Assembly: GCA_032622095.1 (NCBI GenBank) | Contig: CP136064.1 | Coordinates: 136,915,954-136,979,953 of the forward strand | Length of the DNA: 64,000 nt | Source of the DNA: Siphonodentalium dalli | Lineage: Eukaryota; Mollusca; Scaphopoda; Gadilida; Siphonodentaliidae | Direction of reading: 5' to 3' | Part shown: one piece after another, positions 1 through 12,185 of the stretch | How the letters are laid out: each line of letters opens with the position of its first letter | Numbering within the stretch: position 1 is the first letter of the stretch | Translations under genes and position numbers: made by a program | Notes under the pieces: model-generated | Databases searched by the model: none | Told to the model about the DNA's origin: nothing | The model's input: the letters and a program-made list of their open reading frames with translations, nothing else

Positions 1-1520
1 TATATAGACTGTTTTTACTTTTGTCACATTCTCAGGGTCAAAGTATCCTGATTATAGAATATATTCTTCAGTCATATTTAAATTTGTGCAGTACATTGTA
101 CTATTTTTCGCTAGTGTGCATTTATTATTCACATGTGTATAGCTAAATCATGGTTAGATATTTTAAGTTGAATTTCTTCTAAAATATAAACATATATATT
201 CCAGACTGAAGGAATTTTTGTCAAGATGATCTTTAATATGCACAAGTATTTTCAGCGATAATGAAGAACTGAAATTGTCATCATTTACAAAAATATTTGT
301 AAGTTTAGAAGTCGCTCAGAATTTAAAATAGAGCGAAACATAGTACTGCACAAATTCAAATATGAGTAAGGTATACAATTGATATACAGGGGATCCTAGT
401 AGTTCAGTCAGTATTGGGCATGAATAAGGAATCAGAATTCCTAATTGAAAAGATGTGTACTAGTATTTAAATATCGTACATGTATATGGTACATGTATAT
501 TTATTCCAAAAATATATAGCATATTTAATTTGTGGTAGACAATTATATCATCTCAGCCATAAAGCTTTCTCTTCCAGAATCATTCCGATAACCAAGATGG
601 ACACAGTTTAAATTGAAAAGCACAGTATGACATCATTTGAACTAACCATTGCTTGATCTGCATGTTAATCAGGAATGAGATTTTCTTCATGGCATTGCCG
701 AGAAAGTGCATCGAACATAGCAATATATCTTTTTCAATATCATTGTCATTATTGTGTTACTTCACAAAACTGCTGGTAACATTGTAAGAATGTAATGATT
801 GTACATGTGCCAATTCGCTAAATTCAAGTCTGTTTAATGACCTGCAGTTGTGCAATTACTTGGAGTCTTGTCCTTCCAGCTATATCTACATCTCTCTCTC
901 CATTAGAACCTATAATAGAACGATAACAATATTTTATGTTATAGAAACCAACATCACTATATAAAGGAGACTGGTGCTGCCTAACTCATGGAGTGTGTGA
1001 CTCACTGGAATTGGCGTCAAGTTTTGGATAGCAGATCTTGAATGTTAGTAACCAGAAAAAGTGAATAGTTTCAGTCGAGGCCAACAAACAGTGCAAAAGA
1101 CAATAACTTTCAGTTTAGTTTAATTGTTATTCTCATTAAAATTATAAAATAACAATTCTTGTAATATCAATCCACAAGCAATGCTATATATTAAGGTTGG
1201 CAAAATTGTAAAGTTTGATGTCTAATCTATACTGGCCTTTAGTGAAGAATTGAATATGAGGTCACTCTCCCTCAGACAATTTTTTTTACAACAACAGACA
1301 TTTTATGAAACTTGTTTTTATAACATGATTATATAAGTGCAGTTATCATCAAAACATGAAAGAAACATATATGCTGTCTCATATATTCATCCCTAGATAT
1401 TGAATCAAATAAAATACATGTGCCACTGCCAAATAAATTGTGTTCTAAACATCGTAATATTTTTGTCCCACAATATATATTTCTAGTGACGGAAATGTCT
1501 GTTGAGTGGTGCCTTTTAAC
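1..1520. other. Unassigned AT-rich DNA
   Basis: No protein-like open frame, RNA gene or clear repeat was recognised. The stretch is AT-rich with scattered TACATGTA words and homopolymer runs. It reads as intergenic or intronic DNA. Confidence 0.5.
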
Positions 1521-1665
1521 TTCTTAACTAAAGCAGAATTATGGGTAACTTTTCAGGATTTAGTCGGAAATATGGGTTGTTGCCATTCATCGGAAAGCTC
1601 TCCCGAGAGCCATATTTCCGACTAAATCCTGAAAAGTTACCCATTATTCTGCTTTGGTTAAGAGG
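1521..1665. repeat. Foldback hairpin, ~54-bp arms
   Basis: Bases 1522-1575 are the reverse complement of about 1610-1664, with only two or three mismatches, around a ~35-bp loop. The loop contains a small self-complementary GCTCTC/GAGAGC core. The 64-codon frame here simply reads through the palindrome and is not a gene. The structure is typical of a foldback-type miniature element; no target duplication was identified. Confidence 0.8.
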
Positions 1666-2204
1666 TCGATTACTGAGGGCATTACTGTATGTCTATTATT
1701 CATTTGGAGGGAATTCAGGATACACCAACATATAGAAAATATCATAAGGGAACTACTTGTCACTGAGTATTTAGTAAAGAACCTTTGACAAGCTAATCTG
1801 TAGATACAAACTACATCAGTTATAACAAAAAAATGTTTCAAATGTCCGCTCTCAGAATTCTAATGTACATGAATGTACCTGTCAATATTCCAGTGGTGCA
1901 ATCCTCAAACCATGCTGACACCCATCGGTCTCAATCATTCTTTCATTCCTTCTATTCATATTCTGTGCTTGGACTGGGCTACAAGTGCATGAACAACTGA
2001 TCTGAAATATAAGAAAAGTTGATTTAATTATTGGTTTAACATGAAACAGCATACATTTTTAAATACTTTTCTGTCAGAAAAGAATATCTATAACATCATT
2101 GGAATATTGAATAAAGAATGTGCATCATATAAGATGACATATGATATGGTGTGAGATGTGCTGCAATTGGTTTGGAATAAAAATTCATTTTGTCCATTTT
2201 GAGT
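1666..2204. other. Unassigned AT-rich DNA
   Basis: Nothing recognisable on either strand; short low-complexity AT tracts only. Confidence 0.4.
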
Positions 2205-2912
2205 TTTTGACCATCAGCCATGATTTTGGCCGAATAACCAAAAAATGACTCGATCTCATCCATGACAAATTTCACAATGATCTGACAAAAGATGCGACCT
2301 GTAACCCTGGCCAAAGGATTTAGTCATGCAAAGAGTAAAATCCAAGATGGCTGCCAGCGGCCATGATTTTTGGCCGAACGACCCCACTAATGTAGCCGAA
2401 TGACCCCAAAATTACTCATTCCCCATCTCCATGTCAATATTAACATCCGTGACAAATTTCATGATGATCCAATCAAAGGTACGACCTGTAGGCTGTGCCA
2501 GAGAATTTAGTCATGCAAACAGTAAAATCTAAGATGGCTGCCAGTGGCCATTTTTTTGGCCGAATGACCCCAAAGTTACTCGTTCGCATCTACATGTCAT
2601 TGTTAACATCCGTGACAAATTTCATGATAATCAGAAGAACAGTACGACCTGTAGCCCGTGCTAATGGATTGAATATTGAAATCCAAGATGGTCGCTGGCG
2701 GCCATGTTTTTTTTCTTCAGAATGACCCCAAAATGAACGGTTCAGGTCTAAATGTTGATATCAACAGCTATGTCAAATTTCATAATGATCCGACCACAAG
2801 TAGCACCTGTAGCCTGTATTGTTGACGAATCACACACACACACACACACATACGCACACACAGACGACAAAGCCATGGCAATAGCTCAAACATTACAAAG
2901 TAAAGTTCAGCT
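2205..2912 (+). mobile_element. Tandem-core repeat element, half copy with CA tract and terminal hairpin
   Basis: About four diverged ~150-170 bp units run in tandem. Each has the order: target-like GACAAATTTCATGATGATC, ACCTGTAGCC, CCAAGATGGCTGCC, GGCCGAATGACCCCAAA, then a TTCCCATCTACATGTC-like segment. The array ends in a (CA)n tract at 2829-2850 and a hairpin at about 2884-2912 (AGCTCAAAC ... AGTTCAGCT). The same end sequence closes the copies at 3076 and 39282. Core tandem repeats plus a microsatellite plus a terminal hairpin resemble the pearl/CvA group of bivalve non-autonomous elements (Helentron-related). That family assignment is inference; the sequence itself shows only the architecture. 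Short open frames across the units are by-products of the repeat. Confidence 0.7.
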
Positions 2913-3075
2913 AATAAAACAAATGGTTTGGGTTAGTCTTAACTAACATATATGTGATCCAGAGAGGCCCATTTCACATTTATTCTTCAGGGCGAAAACT
3001 ATACCTGTGTTTCTGGTAATAAACGGTCATTGAAAAATATGGGTGGCCCAGGTGGGAAGGTGGTGTTTTTATTTT

Positions 3076-3405
3076 TAGCTCAACTTTACTTTGTAAAGTT
3101 TTAGCTATTGTCATGGCTTGGTATCGTCGTCCGTGTTTGTGTGTTTGTGTGTGACTCGTCAACAATTTCCTCTAGCACGGGCTACAGGTCGTACCTTTGA
3201 TCATTATAAAATTGGATCATTATAAAATTTGTCATAGCTGTTGGCATTGATATGTAGATGGGAACGAGTCATTTTGAGGTTATTCGGCAAAAAACATGGC
3301 CACCAGCAGCCATCTTGGATTTTACTCTTTGCATGACTAAATCCTTTGGCACGGGCTACAGGTCGTAACCCTGGGCTACAGGTCGTAACCCTTTTATGAC
3401 TGGAG
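3076..3405 (-). mobile_element. Tandem-core repeat element, second half copy in opposite orientation
   Basis: Reading on the minus strand, this is the same family as the preceding element. The terminal hairpin lies at 3078-3107 (AGCTCAACTTTAC, loop TTT, GTAAAGTT, TAGCT), followed by a GT tract and about two core units with CCAAGATGGCTGC and the conserved ACGACCTGTAGCCCG block. Its hairpin end faces the hairpin end of the 2205-2912 copy across a 163-bp spacer. Either these are two independent insertions tail to tail or an inverted duplication. Confidence 0.7.
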
Positions 3406-3433
3406 CCATGCTGGTTCAGCATTAATGATCCTG

Positions 3434-3580
3434 TGCCAGTGCATTCTAATATATATGGAGCCTCGAATATATAAGAGAATGCACTGGCTTACAAGGTCAA
3501 GGTAAATATTGTTAAGCCAATGAATTCTCTTAAATATAAGAGAATGCATTAATTCTCTTAAATATAAGAGAGTGCATTGG
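3434..3580. repeat. Cluster of short palindromes (AATTCTCTTA / TAAGAGAATGCA)
   Basis: CAGTGCATTCT near 3438 pairs with AGAGAATGCACTG near 3475-3489. It is followed by two further self-complementary units, ATTCTCTTAAATATAAGAGAAT, near 3525-3546 and 3551-3572. The cluster could form several alternative hairpins. No gene is supported. Confidence 0.6.
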
Positions 3581-3595
3581 AACAGGGTTTTCACA

Positions 3596-4723
3596 AAATT
3601 TCAAGAAGATGCAGTCATGAAAGGGTTAACCCGAAGAAATTCACCTTGATAGTTGAAGTATTGGACATCTTACTTCTACAAAGATATTAAACTTAAAATA
3701 TCATGACAAACCTATGTCTCATATACCGGTACTCGATAATTTCCTAACAGGTCACTGAACAGGTATGGTGGGGGGGGGGATAAAAGGACCTGAGTATCCA
3801 ATTACCACCTAGTAGCTACATATGAGAAAAAATAAACTTATGATTTTATTGCTTATTATTGCTTTATATAGTCATGAAATGGTGAGAAATTAACTTTATT
3901 GAGTTGATTGTGTTGGTGTTTGGATGGATGGGTGCTACCCATGTATGAGCAGGCTGATTATAATCCCCCCCACTCACGCAGAAGCTACATCAGGGAAATT
4001 TCCAGGGCTGTTTTGATAGCTGTTACAGGTGTGGGTGCCTAAACTTGAGAAGCCCAAATGACCCCAAATTCCCAGTGGACAGTATTGAATCAACCTGAAT
4101 TTTCAAGGCAATTCAACAATAAGCGCTGTATTAAAAAATCTGCAGTTGCAATACAGCCTTCATTTGCATGTTGAATTTTTAAATCAGAAATATTATGTCC
4201 TATTTATAATATATGCGTCTGTATCTGTGTTGGTTCGGTGTAAGCCGTATTTTAAATTTATATTGGGATACCGGTACATATCCTCTGCTGGAAACAGGTG
4301 TCCCCAAATTATCTCTGGATTCTTCCCTGAGCTACATATGAGAATGTTTGGACTATATAAAGCAAAATAAGTGATAATCAGGACTTGGTATCTCCCCCAA
4401 TCCCCAACTTAATAAACTTTTTCTCGGATGAAGTATATAAAGCAAAATAAGCGATAGATGATGTTTTGGTCATATGCAGCTACTAGATGGGCGGCGGAGA
4501 AGATTCTCAGTCCTGGGTATCTCCCCAGAGTCCACACCCTCACAAACCCAGACTCAACCAAATTTTTATCAGATATTGTTAATTTCTTGCCATATCATCA
4601 CTATATAAAGCAAAATATGTGATTGTGAGGGTAAAATAAGTGGAAAAATATTATGTGGGTGGGAGATACCAATGTTGGTATAGGAAAATTGTTCCACTTG
4701 TAGTCCACAATTTCCTAACAGGT
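3596..4723. other. Unassigned DNA with a G-run and dispersed short repeats
   Basis: A run of about 10 G lies near 3770. The word TATATAAAGCAAAATAAG recurs near 4356, 4435 and 4602. TTTCCTAACAGGTC occurs near 3730 and again near 4710, just before the next repeat begins. No coding region was recognised; the 74-codon frame at 4146 has no family features. Confidence 0.4.
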
Positions 4724-4740
4724 CCCATATAAAAATGTAC

Positions 4741-5571
4741 CTGGGTAAATCCACCCAGGTTTTTTGGGCCGAAACCCAGGTATAAATCTATCTACCAAGA
4801 CATCCACCAACCATCAAGACCCCGTGAAACCTGGGTTTTACCATGATATATCCACCTGAAACTGGCTAAAAAACCCTGGTATGGATAAACCTGGGTGTAA
4901 TTACCCAGGTGACCACACCCAGGTGTACCCTACCTGGGTGTTTCCCACCCAGGTGTACCCTGGTGTTTCATACCTGGGTGCTTCCCCACCCAGGTGTACC
5001 ATGGTGTTATTCCCCCAGGTGTACCCTGATGTTTCCTACCTGGGTGTTTCCCACCCAGGTTACCTTGGTGTTATTCACCCAGGTGTACCCTGGTGTTTAC
5101 TACCTGGGTGTTTCCCACCAGGTGTACCCAGGTGTTATTCACCCAGGTGTACCCTGTTGTTTCATACCTGGGTGTTTCCCACCAGGTGTACCTTGGTGTT
5201 ATTCACCCAGGTGTACCCTGATGTTTCCTACCTGGGTGTTCCCCACCCAGGTGTACCTTGATGTTTCCAACCCAGGTGTACCTTGGTGTTTTCTTACGCC
5301 GGTGTACCTTGGTGTTTTCTTACCCAGGTAGATTTCCCATTGAGATGCACCTGGGTTAGAAAACCCCAAGGTACACCCAGGTAAGGAAACACCAAGGTAC
5401 ACCTGGGCAGGAAAACACCAAGGTACACCTGGGTAAGAAAACACCAAGGTACACCTGGGTAAGAAAACACCAAGGTACAACTGGTGGGAAACACCAAGGT
5501 ACCCATGGGTAGGAAACACCAAGGAACACCTGGGTGAATAACACCCAGGTACACCTGGGTGGGGATACCAA
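4741..5571. repeat. 26-27 bp minisatellite that flips orientation at about 5335
   Basis: Units of CCCAGGTGTACCTTGGTGTT type repeat about 30 times. From 4880 to about 5335 they run as CCCAGGTGTACC; from about 5345 to 5571 they run as GGTACACCTGGG, so the array is a mirror image about one point. Because the period is near a multiple of three, long frames of repeating VYLGVF-like peptide appear on both strands. These are artefacts of the repeat, not proteins. Confidence 0.9.
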
Positions 5572-5727
5572 AGTGAAATGATGAGGATGGCAATGAAGTA
5601 GATTTTGATGGGATGCAGGGGTATTGTTATCAATGGAGTTGTTTTAGTATAATAGATCATTAAGGAAACTGATTGTGCAGCAATACAATTTTATTCAAGG
5701 ACAACAAACTAACAAAAGAAAAAATAA

Positions 5728-7380
5728 ATGTATAGAAACACATGTAATATATCAATATATAAACTCATTAAACTGCATGGGTTAAAACTTACTGACAAGA
5801 AGAGATGGGTTAAAATTTTGATTAAAAACACTTGCAAATTCCCTCTTCATACATGTATATGGTATGTTAAGCAAGTTACATGTACATGTAGTTGCAATTT
5901 ATACCGGTACATGACATACCGGTGGACACAAAAATAATTATTTTAGTATCAATGTCATTTACCAGAATACATGTACATGTTGTACCTTGCAACTACATCT
6001 ACATTGAGGTAGTTTTGTCTCATTTAAACTTTCTAAATGGGTTTCTCCCTTTGAATGACATAAACTAATGTGAGTATACACATGAGCTGTGATGTGAAAT
6101 ACACACCAAAAAATTATTTCTTAGTCTGAGGACATGTTTCCTGTCATTATCTTACTGCTTACAAATATAGATTTGTAATAGTGTGCTGTAATGGTCCAGA
6201 AATAGTCATATTTTGTCCTGGTTCATAAGAACACATTATTTTTTAGTGTTGGAAGGACATGTTGCCTGTTATTATTTGACTCATAAACCCCCAAATGTAC
6301 ATGTAAACAGAACATTTGGGAAAGAGACACACCATCTTTATCCTTTTTTATATCAGTAGCAATTGATCAGATAGCAAAATATGCTATAAAAAATAGATGT
6401 CAGATGGTAGAGATTAAACAATCACATTAATTGCACCAACTCGAAACAGTTAACATACCCTGTAGAATCCAGACTATGATCAAGGAGGGTGTCACATACA
6501 CCCCACCCCACTTTGGTATGCGATATTCAGGCCATTTTCAGGTGGTATGCTATATACATACTACCCAATGGCATCTGGTAGCAGGATTTCACAAAGTAAT
6601 ATAACCGGCATTCATGATTCAGCAAAAAGGCTAGTATGCAGATATAATACCGGTAGCAGAAAATTATACAAATTTTTAGTATTTCCAGCCTAAACAGACC
6701 CAAGTGATATATTTTTATCTAATTCAGTCTAATACCTCTTGATATGTTGATGTTTTGGATACTATTTCAACAAATGTGAGAAAACTGTGAACTTGTATTC
6801 AGTATTCATGGGTGGTAGGGGGGTAACACCCTCATAAAGGCCACTCACAATTGAATACACCAGTATGGAAGGTGTCACCACCCCCACCCCCCCCCAATAC
6901 CAGTTAATGTAAAAGGTTGAATCATGCGTACCAGTTACAAGTAAGAAAATATTGAATGAAAACTAATATTACACTAATAATATAGTTTTCATATACATGT
7001 ACTAGTATTTGCTGAAGTTGTATCCATAACTTCTACATATACTATAGATAATAGACTGAATTACATCATAAATGTCATTTGGGCTGGTAAATAGTAAAAA
7101 AAAAAATTAATTTTGTGCCAGAAAATCTGCGATCCGACGTTTTTGTTGAATCCTGAATACCGGTTAAACTGTGCAAATGAATCCCGACTACCAAATTAGC
7201 AGAGGGGTATGAATCATGCGTACCGCCTGAAAATTGTACTTAAATGTTTTCAATTAACTTCATTTACAAGTACATGTACTTGCACATGTAGCTGATTCAC
7301 CTAACAATTTTTTCATCTTTAAATATGTGAGATCCAACCGGAAATCATTTGAGCACTGTGCGTTAGTCCGAGAGTCTGAT
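5728..7380. other. Interior of the left repeat copy, no gene
   Basis: Low-complexity interior of the dispersed repeat with ACATGTACATGT words, a purine/pyrimidine-rich stretch near 6480-6530 and a C-run near 6882-6895. It mirrors 28140-30297. No coding potential was seen. Confidence 0.5.
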
Positions 7381-8110
7381 AACCTGGGTGTTTAATAGTC
7401 CCACTGTTTGGTTATTATACAGTGTATTTGGTCTCAAAATGTGTAATCTTAATGCCCAGTTTATAGCGAGGCAGTCAGGTCACAAAATATCTTCCCCAAA
7501 GCATCAGTACATGTATGCAGAAACTATCAATTGCATAAATATTGCATTAATTTGTGTACATTTTTATGGGCAATACATGTTATGTCACGAGTAATTTATT
7601 TTGTATGAGGGTAATACCATTACCATACATGTACATTTGTATATAACTAAAATTAATGTGTTGTAAAACACAATCAATTCTTTCAAACCCGGGTACCATG
7701 AATTGAACCGTTGGACCATTTGAACCCTCAAACAATTGAACTTCCTGACTACTAGTAGTGAACACTCTGATAACGCACTGTACATGATTGAGTTAATGGT
7801 TATGTGACCTCAGGAATTGGTCCAAGTAATTTTTCTGATTTACTAGTAAATGTCATTCAAATTGTTCCAATTGTATCGACCTACCAATTTTTTGTTTTCA
7901 TCCAAATTGCAATGAAGGACTACACACATGTACCAGTACACGTAAATGTACCAAGACGGTCCAAGAGAGGCCGCAATAATAATAGTCTCCCAAGTTGTAA
8001 TATTCAGGCCCAGTTTATAGCGACAGTTACATGTAGGTAACATACTAGTAGTAGACACCCAATTATACACAAAGTATCTTCCCCAAAGCATCTATCAGTA
8101 CATCTACATG

Positions 8111-8210
8111 CCCAGGCCCCTGGGGAAAAAACTGAAATACCAATATGGACTATACCAGTCACTGGTATAGTCTATATTGGTATTATTGTATTTTTCTCCA
8201 GGGGCTTGTG
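8111..8210. repeat. Head-to-head dimer of a ~50-bp repeat unit
   Basis: AGGCCCCTGGGGAAAA ... TGGACTATACCAGT at 8114-8159 is followed by its near reverse complement ACTGGTATAG ... CTCCAGGGGCTTGTG at 8161-8210, giving a ~100-bp foldback. Single copies of the same unit occur at 55798-55848 and 59349-59398. The dimer interrupts a block that is otherwise a diverged duplicate of 7440-7600, so it appears to be an insertion. Confidence 0.75.
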
Positions 8211-8859
8211 AAGTTGTGAGTAGATATATTCATAAAATATCAATTGGATAAAACATGCATTGTGTACATGCACATGTATATCGACAATACATGTTAAGTC
8301 TCAAGTAAATAACTTTGTACGACAGTAATTGATACTCTCAACCCGGGTAACACTGAACATTTGGACTATTGAACCCTCAAACTATTAAACTTCTTGACAA
8401 TCGAACCCATCGGACTACTAGTAACGAACACTCGGACTAACGCACTATCATTCAATCATCATAAATATGATTGAGGTACATGTAATAATGTACATGTACA
8501 TGATTGAGGTAATGGTTCTGTGACCCTATGAATTGGTCCAAGCTATATTTCTGCTTTAAATGTCAATCAAATTGTCCCCATTGTATGGACTTGTCGATTT
8601 TTGGTTTTCATGAATTTCATCCAAAAAGCCAAATTACACTGAGGAACTATGCACATGTAAATGTATTAAAAGCCCTCCATTTGCAACGAGAGGCTGCAAA
8701 TGAGTAAGGCAGTGATGCAGTGTGCAACTGCACCAATTCTATAATCTAAACCCACAAAGTGACATATAATGGTCTATCCCTAAATAGAACATATGGTACA
8801 TGTACGTCATGGTAAGTACTGTACAAAATTATCTGGTGAAAGGCTGTCATGAGAAAAAT

Positions 8860-8965
8860 TAATGTGGTGTACCACGGTTGAAACACTGCAGTAATTCACT
8901 TGGTTACAGCCGTTAACAAAAATATTACTGCAGTAAGATTTAATACCAGCGGATACTGCATTAGT
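8860..8965. repeat. Inverted partner of 10735-10805 flanking a TTAA element
   Basis: TTGGTTACAGCCGTTAAC, AATATTACTGCAGTAAGAT and ACCAGCGGATACTGCAT are found in reverse-complement order at 10735-10805. The two lie just outside the TTAA-flanked element at 9315-10669. This looks like a further layer of inverted repeat around that insertion. Confidence 0.6.
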
Positions 8966-9314
8966 GTTGAAATGGCTTGGGTTTTTCATAGTTGACTAAT
9001 CGACAATAAAAAATCAAGTCGGAGTAGACTAATCGACCCATTTCCATGGAAAACTTCCAATTTACCATGTGGTTATTGAGTTAAAATCAATGAGAGATAA
9101 CTGTAGTTCCCATTTTGTGTGGGACGTAATGATTCATTGTATTGGGATACACTGTGACTATCAATGATACACGTATCAATATCATATCATGTGTATTGTG
9201 ATACAGGAAATCAAGTAATATTTTAAGATGGGAATGTGTTAACTTGAGCAAAACCTGCAATTTCCAAAGTTTAAATGCCTATTATGTGTATTAACTCATA
9301 TAGCTAACTATTAA

Positions 9315-10669
9315 TGGTGCTCAATCAGATTTGAATGTCCCCATATAATCAGATTCCAACAACAACAACAACAACATTTTTTTAAATGCTGCTTCATTTA
9401 TCAGAATCGATTAATTTCCCAAAAATAATGCTAACCACTGTCAACTACATGTATAGTATAAAATTGCCCGATACGTGATATTTATCAACATGTTGTTCGA
9501 TGAAGTTTGGCATTATTATCAACACAAAGCCTCTTGATTTTAGAGTTATCCATTTCCATCCCCAATTTGGTCTGAGACTGTCGGCTCATGAAATTTTTCT
9601 GGGCCACTAATAAGTCTCGATTGTGAAAATTATTAAGATTTCAAAAATCAATATCTAATAACTCTGAGCTTTGATACATGTAGTTGGGTTCCTCGACTTG
9701 ATTCAAATAATTTTTACCCCGGAATCCATATACATGTAAATAGTAATTGAGGGGCACTTAATCGGATTATGCATCTTTAAACTGTATTTGAATTTAAAGA
9801 TGCATAATCCGATTAAGGGCCCCCTCAATTACTATTTATTTGGACTTGAAGGTTAAAGGTACTCAATCCGAACAGGGGGTCCCCATCTCAACAGATTCCA
9901 ACAACAATCCGATCAGAGGGTCCTATATTACTATTTCTTTGGCTTTGGTGGTAAACAAATATTTGATTCGAGTCGAGGAACCCATCAAACAAAGCTCAGA
10001 GTTATTAGATATTGATTTTTGAAATTTGTTATTTACTCGAGATGAGTACTAATAATTGCCTTCAACTGCCGTAATCTGCTCGGGATGTGTACACCAAAAT
10101 CTATTCAAACAGAGATGGATGGATAACTCTAATATCAAGTGGTAATAATAACGCAATTTTGACTGAGTTCTGGGCCAGAAAGTATTCCCGATAATGAAAA
10201 ATAATAGATTTCTAAAATCGATATCTAACAAATCTGAGCTTTGATGGGTGACTTCCTCGACTCGAATCAAATATTTTTGACCCCCGAAGCCATTGAAATA
10301 GTAATGGAGAGGAGTTTTATCGGATTGAGTACCTTTAAAAAATATCTGGTTCGAGTCGAGGAACCCACCTATCAAAACTCAAGAGTTATGGATATCAATT
10401 TTTGAAATATACTATTTATACGATCAAGAATTATTAGTGGCCCAGAAAACAGTCGACGAGCCGACGGTCTCAGACCAAATTTCAGATGAAGATCGATAAT
10501 CTAAAATCAAGAGGCTTTCTGTTAATAAGGCCAATTTTTTTAGAACAACATGTTGATAAATAACACATGTTGGGCAATTTTATACTCTTGTTGACAGTGG
10601 TCAGCATTTCTAAATATGTTGTTGTTGGAATCTGATTATATGGAGATCATCGAACCAGATTGAGTACCT
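9315..10669. mobile_element. TTAA-flanked non-autonomous DNA element (~1.36 kb)
   Basis: The element is bounded by TTAA at 9311-9314 and 10670-10673. The ends are inverted repeats of about 60 bp: left TGGTGCTCAATCAGAT followed by the CCCATATAATCAGATTCC and AAC-repeat segment; right, read in reverse, AGGTACTCAATCTGG followed by CCATATAATCAGATTCC and AACAACAAC. TTAA target duplication is the hallmark of piggyBac-type transposition. No transposase frame is visible, so it is non-autonomous. The interior is rich in smaller inverted blocks carrying GAGTCGAGGAACCCA and CAAAGCTCAGAGTTATTAGATAT, and includes a hairpin at 9737-9838. A second internal AAAGGTACTCAATCCGA near 9855 suggests a nested or rearranged copy. 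Confidence 0.75.
9737..9838. repeat. Near-perfect hairpin inside the TTAA element
   Basis: Bases 9737-9780 (AAATAGTAATTGAGGGG ... GCATCTTTAAA) are the reverse complement of 9794-9838 with two or three differences, around a 13-bp loop. It marks an internal fold point and may be the junction of two element ends. Confidence 0.8.
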
Positions 10670-10734
10670 TTAAAATGAACTGTATCCAGTTATAAACATG
10701 TTAAACCAGATAATTAATTAGAGCATGCAGTCCC

Positions 10735-12185
10735 TGTTGACATGCGGTATCCGCTGGTAATCTTACCACAGTAATATTTGTTAACTGTGATAACCAAGTT
10801 AATTGTTTTTGACCACAAAAATTCTGAATTCTATCTAGACATTTTGAAATAATAAAATAATTCTCTGGTGTGGTTACAATGTCAACTTAAAAAAAAAATC
10901 ATATAAACGTCGCACGAAAAATACAGCCTAACCGCAAATGTGAGGTGGACCACGGTCTGTGGCAGTATAACTGACTGCGGTTGATCGCATGAACACGCTT
11001 GAATACTGCGATAATACCCGGTGGTCAACCTTTAAAGGCGAGTTGATCAATTAAAGCATAGCTGTAATTTTCCATGTAAGCTCTATTGACTTTGTTGGGA
11101 AAGAGAATATAGCTGTCCGACAATGGATGATATTTCCCCACCTCAGCAGGAGTCGATTACAGAAAAATATACCAAACATTATGGTAGTCCGTTAACACTG
11201 ATAAGCTAAGTTAGAAATTTTCCAATCGAAACCTCATAATAAAAAATATAAATTCAGTTCTCAATTTTCGAACACTTCTAGGAAATTGTTCAAAATTATT
11301 GTTAAAAGATGCCCATTCGATTTGACACTGTAAATACACCCCTGTTCAAGTGGTCCTGCTAATGTGCTATGATGCGGTTGGGTCCTGCTGAATTGCTGTG
11401 ATGCTGTTCGGGCAAAGACTTGCCAAAGATGCTGTTAACAAAAAAGTACCGTTATATTTTTTTAATTTGTCCTAATTAAATTACCCCACCCCAGCAACAA
11501 GATTGACCACCGGTATTTGACTGTTCAACCACATTCAATTACAATGCCGCCGACCACTGCAATGCCTCATATATAGTATTTACGGTATTTAGATTAATCG
11601 ACAACACGTGACCGCTGTTACAAACAGTACTGTCTTACAGCGCCCACATTTTCTTCTTAAAAGTGTATTGGCTGTTCAATAACATATCGACAAACAAAAC
11701 TATTGAACATTCTCATACAAACATGAATTTTAAATGTACATGTACTAGTACCAGCAGATATTGTATACTAGTATCAACTAGGGCTGTAATGATCTTGAAT
11801 GATGAATCCATGCATTGTATCGCTATATACGCATGCACTATCAAAATATGGTATAAATGACTGCGGTTGATCGATTTGTTATGGACTGCGGTACTAAATA
11901 CTAGTTGTCAACTTCGATAAGGCGGGTCGATTAATTAGGGCACAGCTGATTCGTTTGGAAAGAGAATATAGCTGTCCGGCTAAATGGATAATATTGTCCC
12001 ACCAAAGCAGGCCTCGATTACAGAGAAATACACCAAACAAACTGTTAGTCTGATCATACTCTGATCAGTTACGTTAGAATGAATAAATTAAGTTTATTAT
12101 ATAAATTTTCGAATATTTCAAAGAGCCTTTAATTATAATTGCTTAAAGATTTCCCATTCAATTTGACACTGTAAGTCCACTGTAA
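10735..12185. repeat. Diverged ~880-bp direct duplication (ACTGCGGTTGATCG family)
   Basis: The block 10965-11335 recurs in the same order at 11855-12180: ACTGCGGTTGATCG, GTCAACC, GGCGGGTCGATTAATTA-type, GGGAAAGAGAATATAGCTGTCC, CGATTACAGA, and CCCATTCGATTTGACACTGTAA. Identity is moderate with indels. The same family is found around 24410 and 25612-25640, where a TTAA element is inserted into it. No gene was recognised. Confidence 0.7.

Larger units (their letters stand above)
4724..8830 (+). repeat. Left copy of a large inverted dispersed repeat
   Basis: From CCCATATAAAAATGTACC at 4724 to GTAAGTACTG near 8826, this segment matches the reverse complement of 26985-32517 over most of its length. 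I judge roughly 85-90% identity by eye, with many indels. Landmarks in the same mirrored order are the CCCAGGTGTACC minisatellite, the block with AAACTGCATGGGTTAAAA near 5770, the AAATGTTCTGTTTACATG block near 6300, a C-run near 6880, and the ATTGAACCGTTGGACC block near 7710. Relative to the right copy it lacks a 1.13-kb insertion and the centre of the minisatellite, and has its own diverged duplication (about 7440-7870 against 7990-8590). It encodes nothing recognisable. It may be two opposed insertions of one element or the arms of an inverted duplication spanning 28 kb. Confidence 0.8.

Noticed and set aside
4881-5660. Long open frames (up to 153 codons) over the CCCAGGTGTACC array on both strands
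   Set aside because: Their peptides are a 9-residue repeat produced by the 27-bp minisatellite in several frames at once; no gene is implied. The same holds at 31505-32452.
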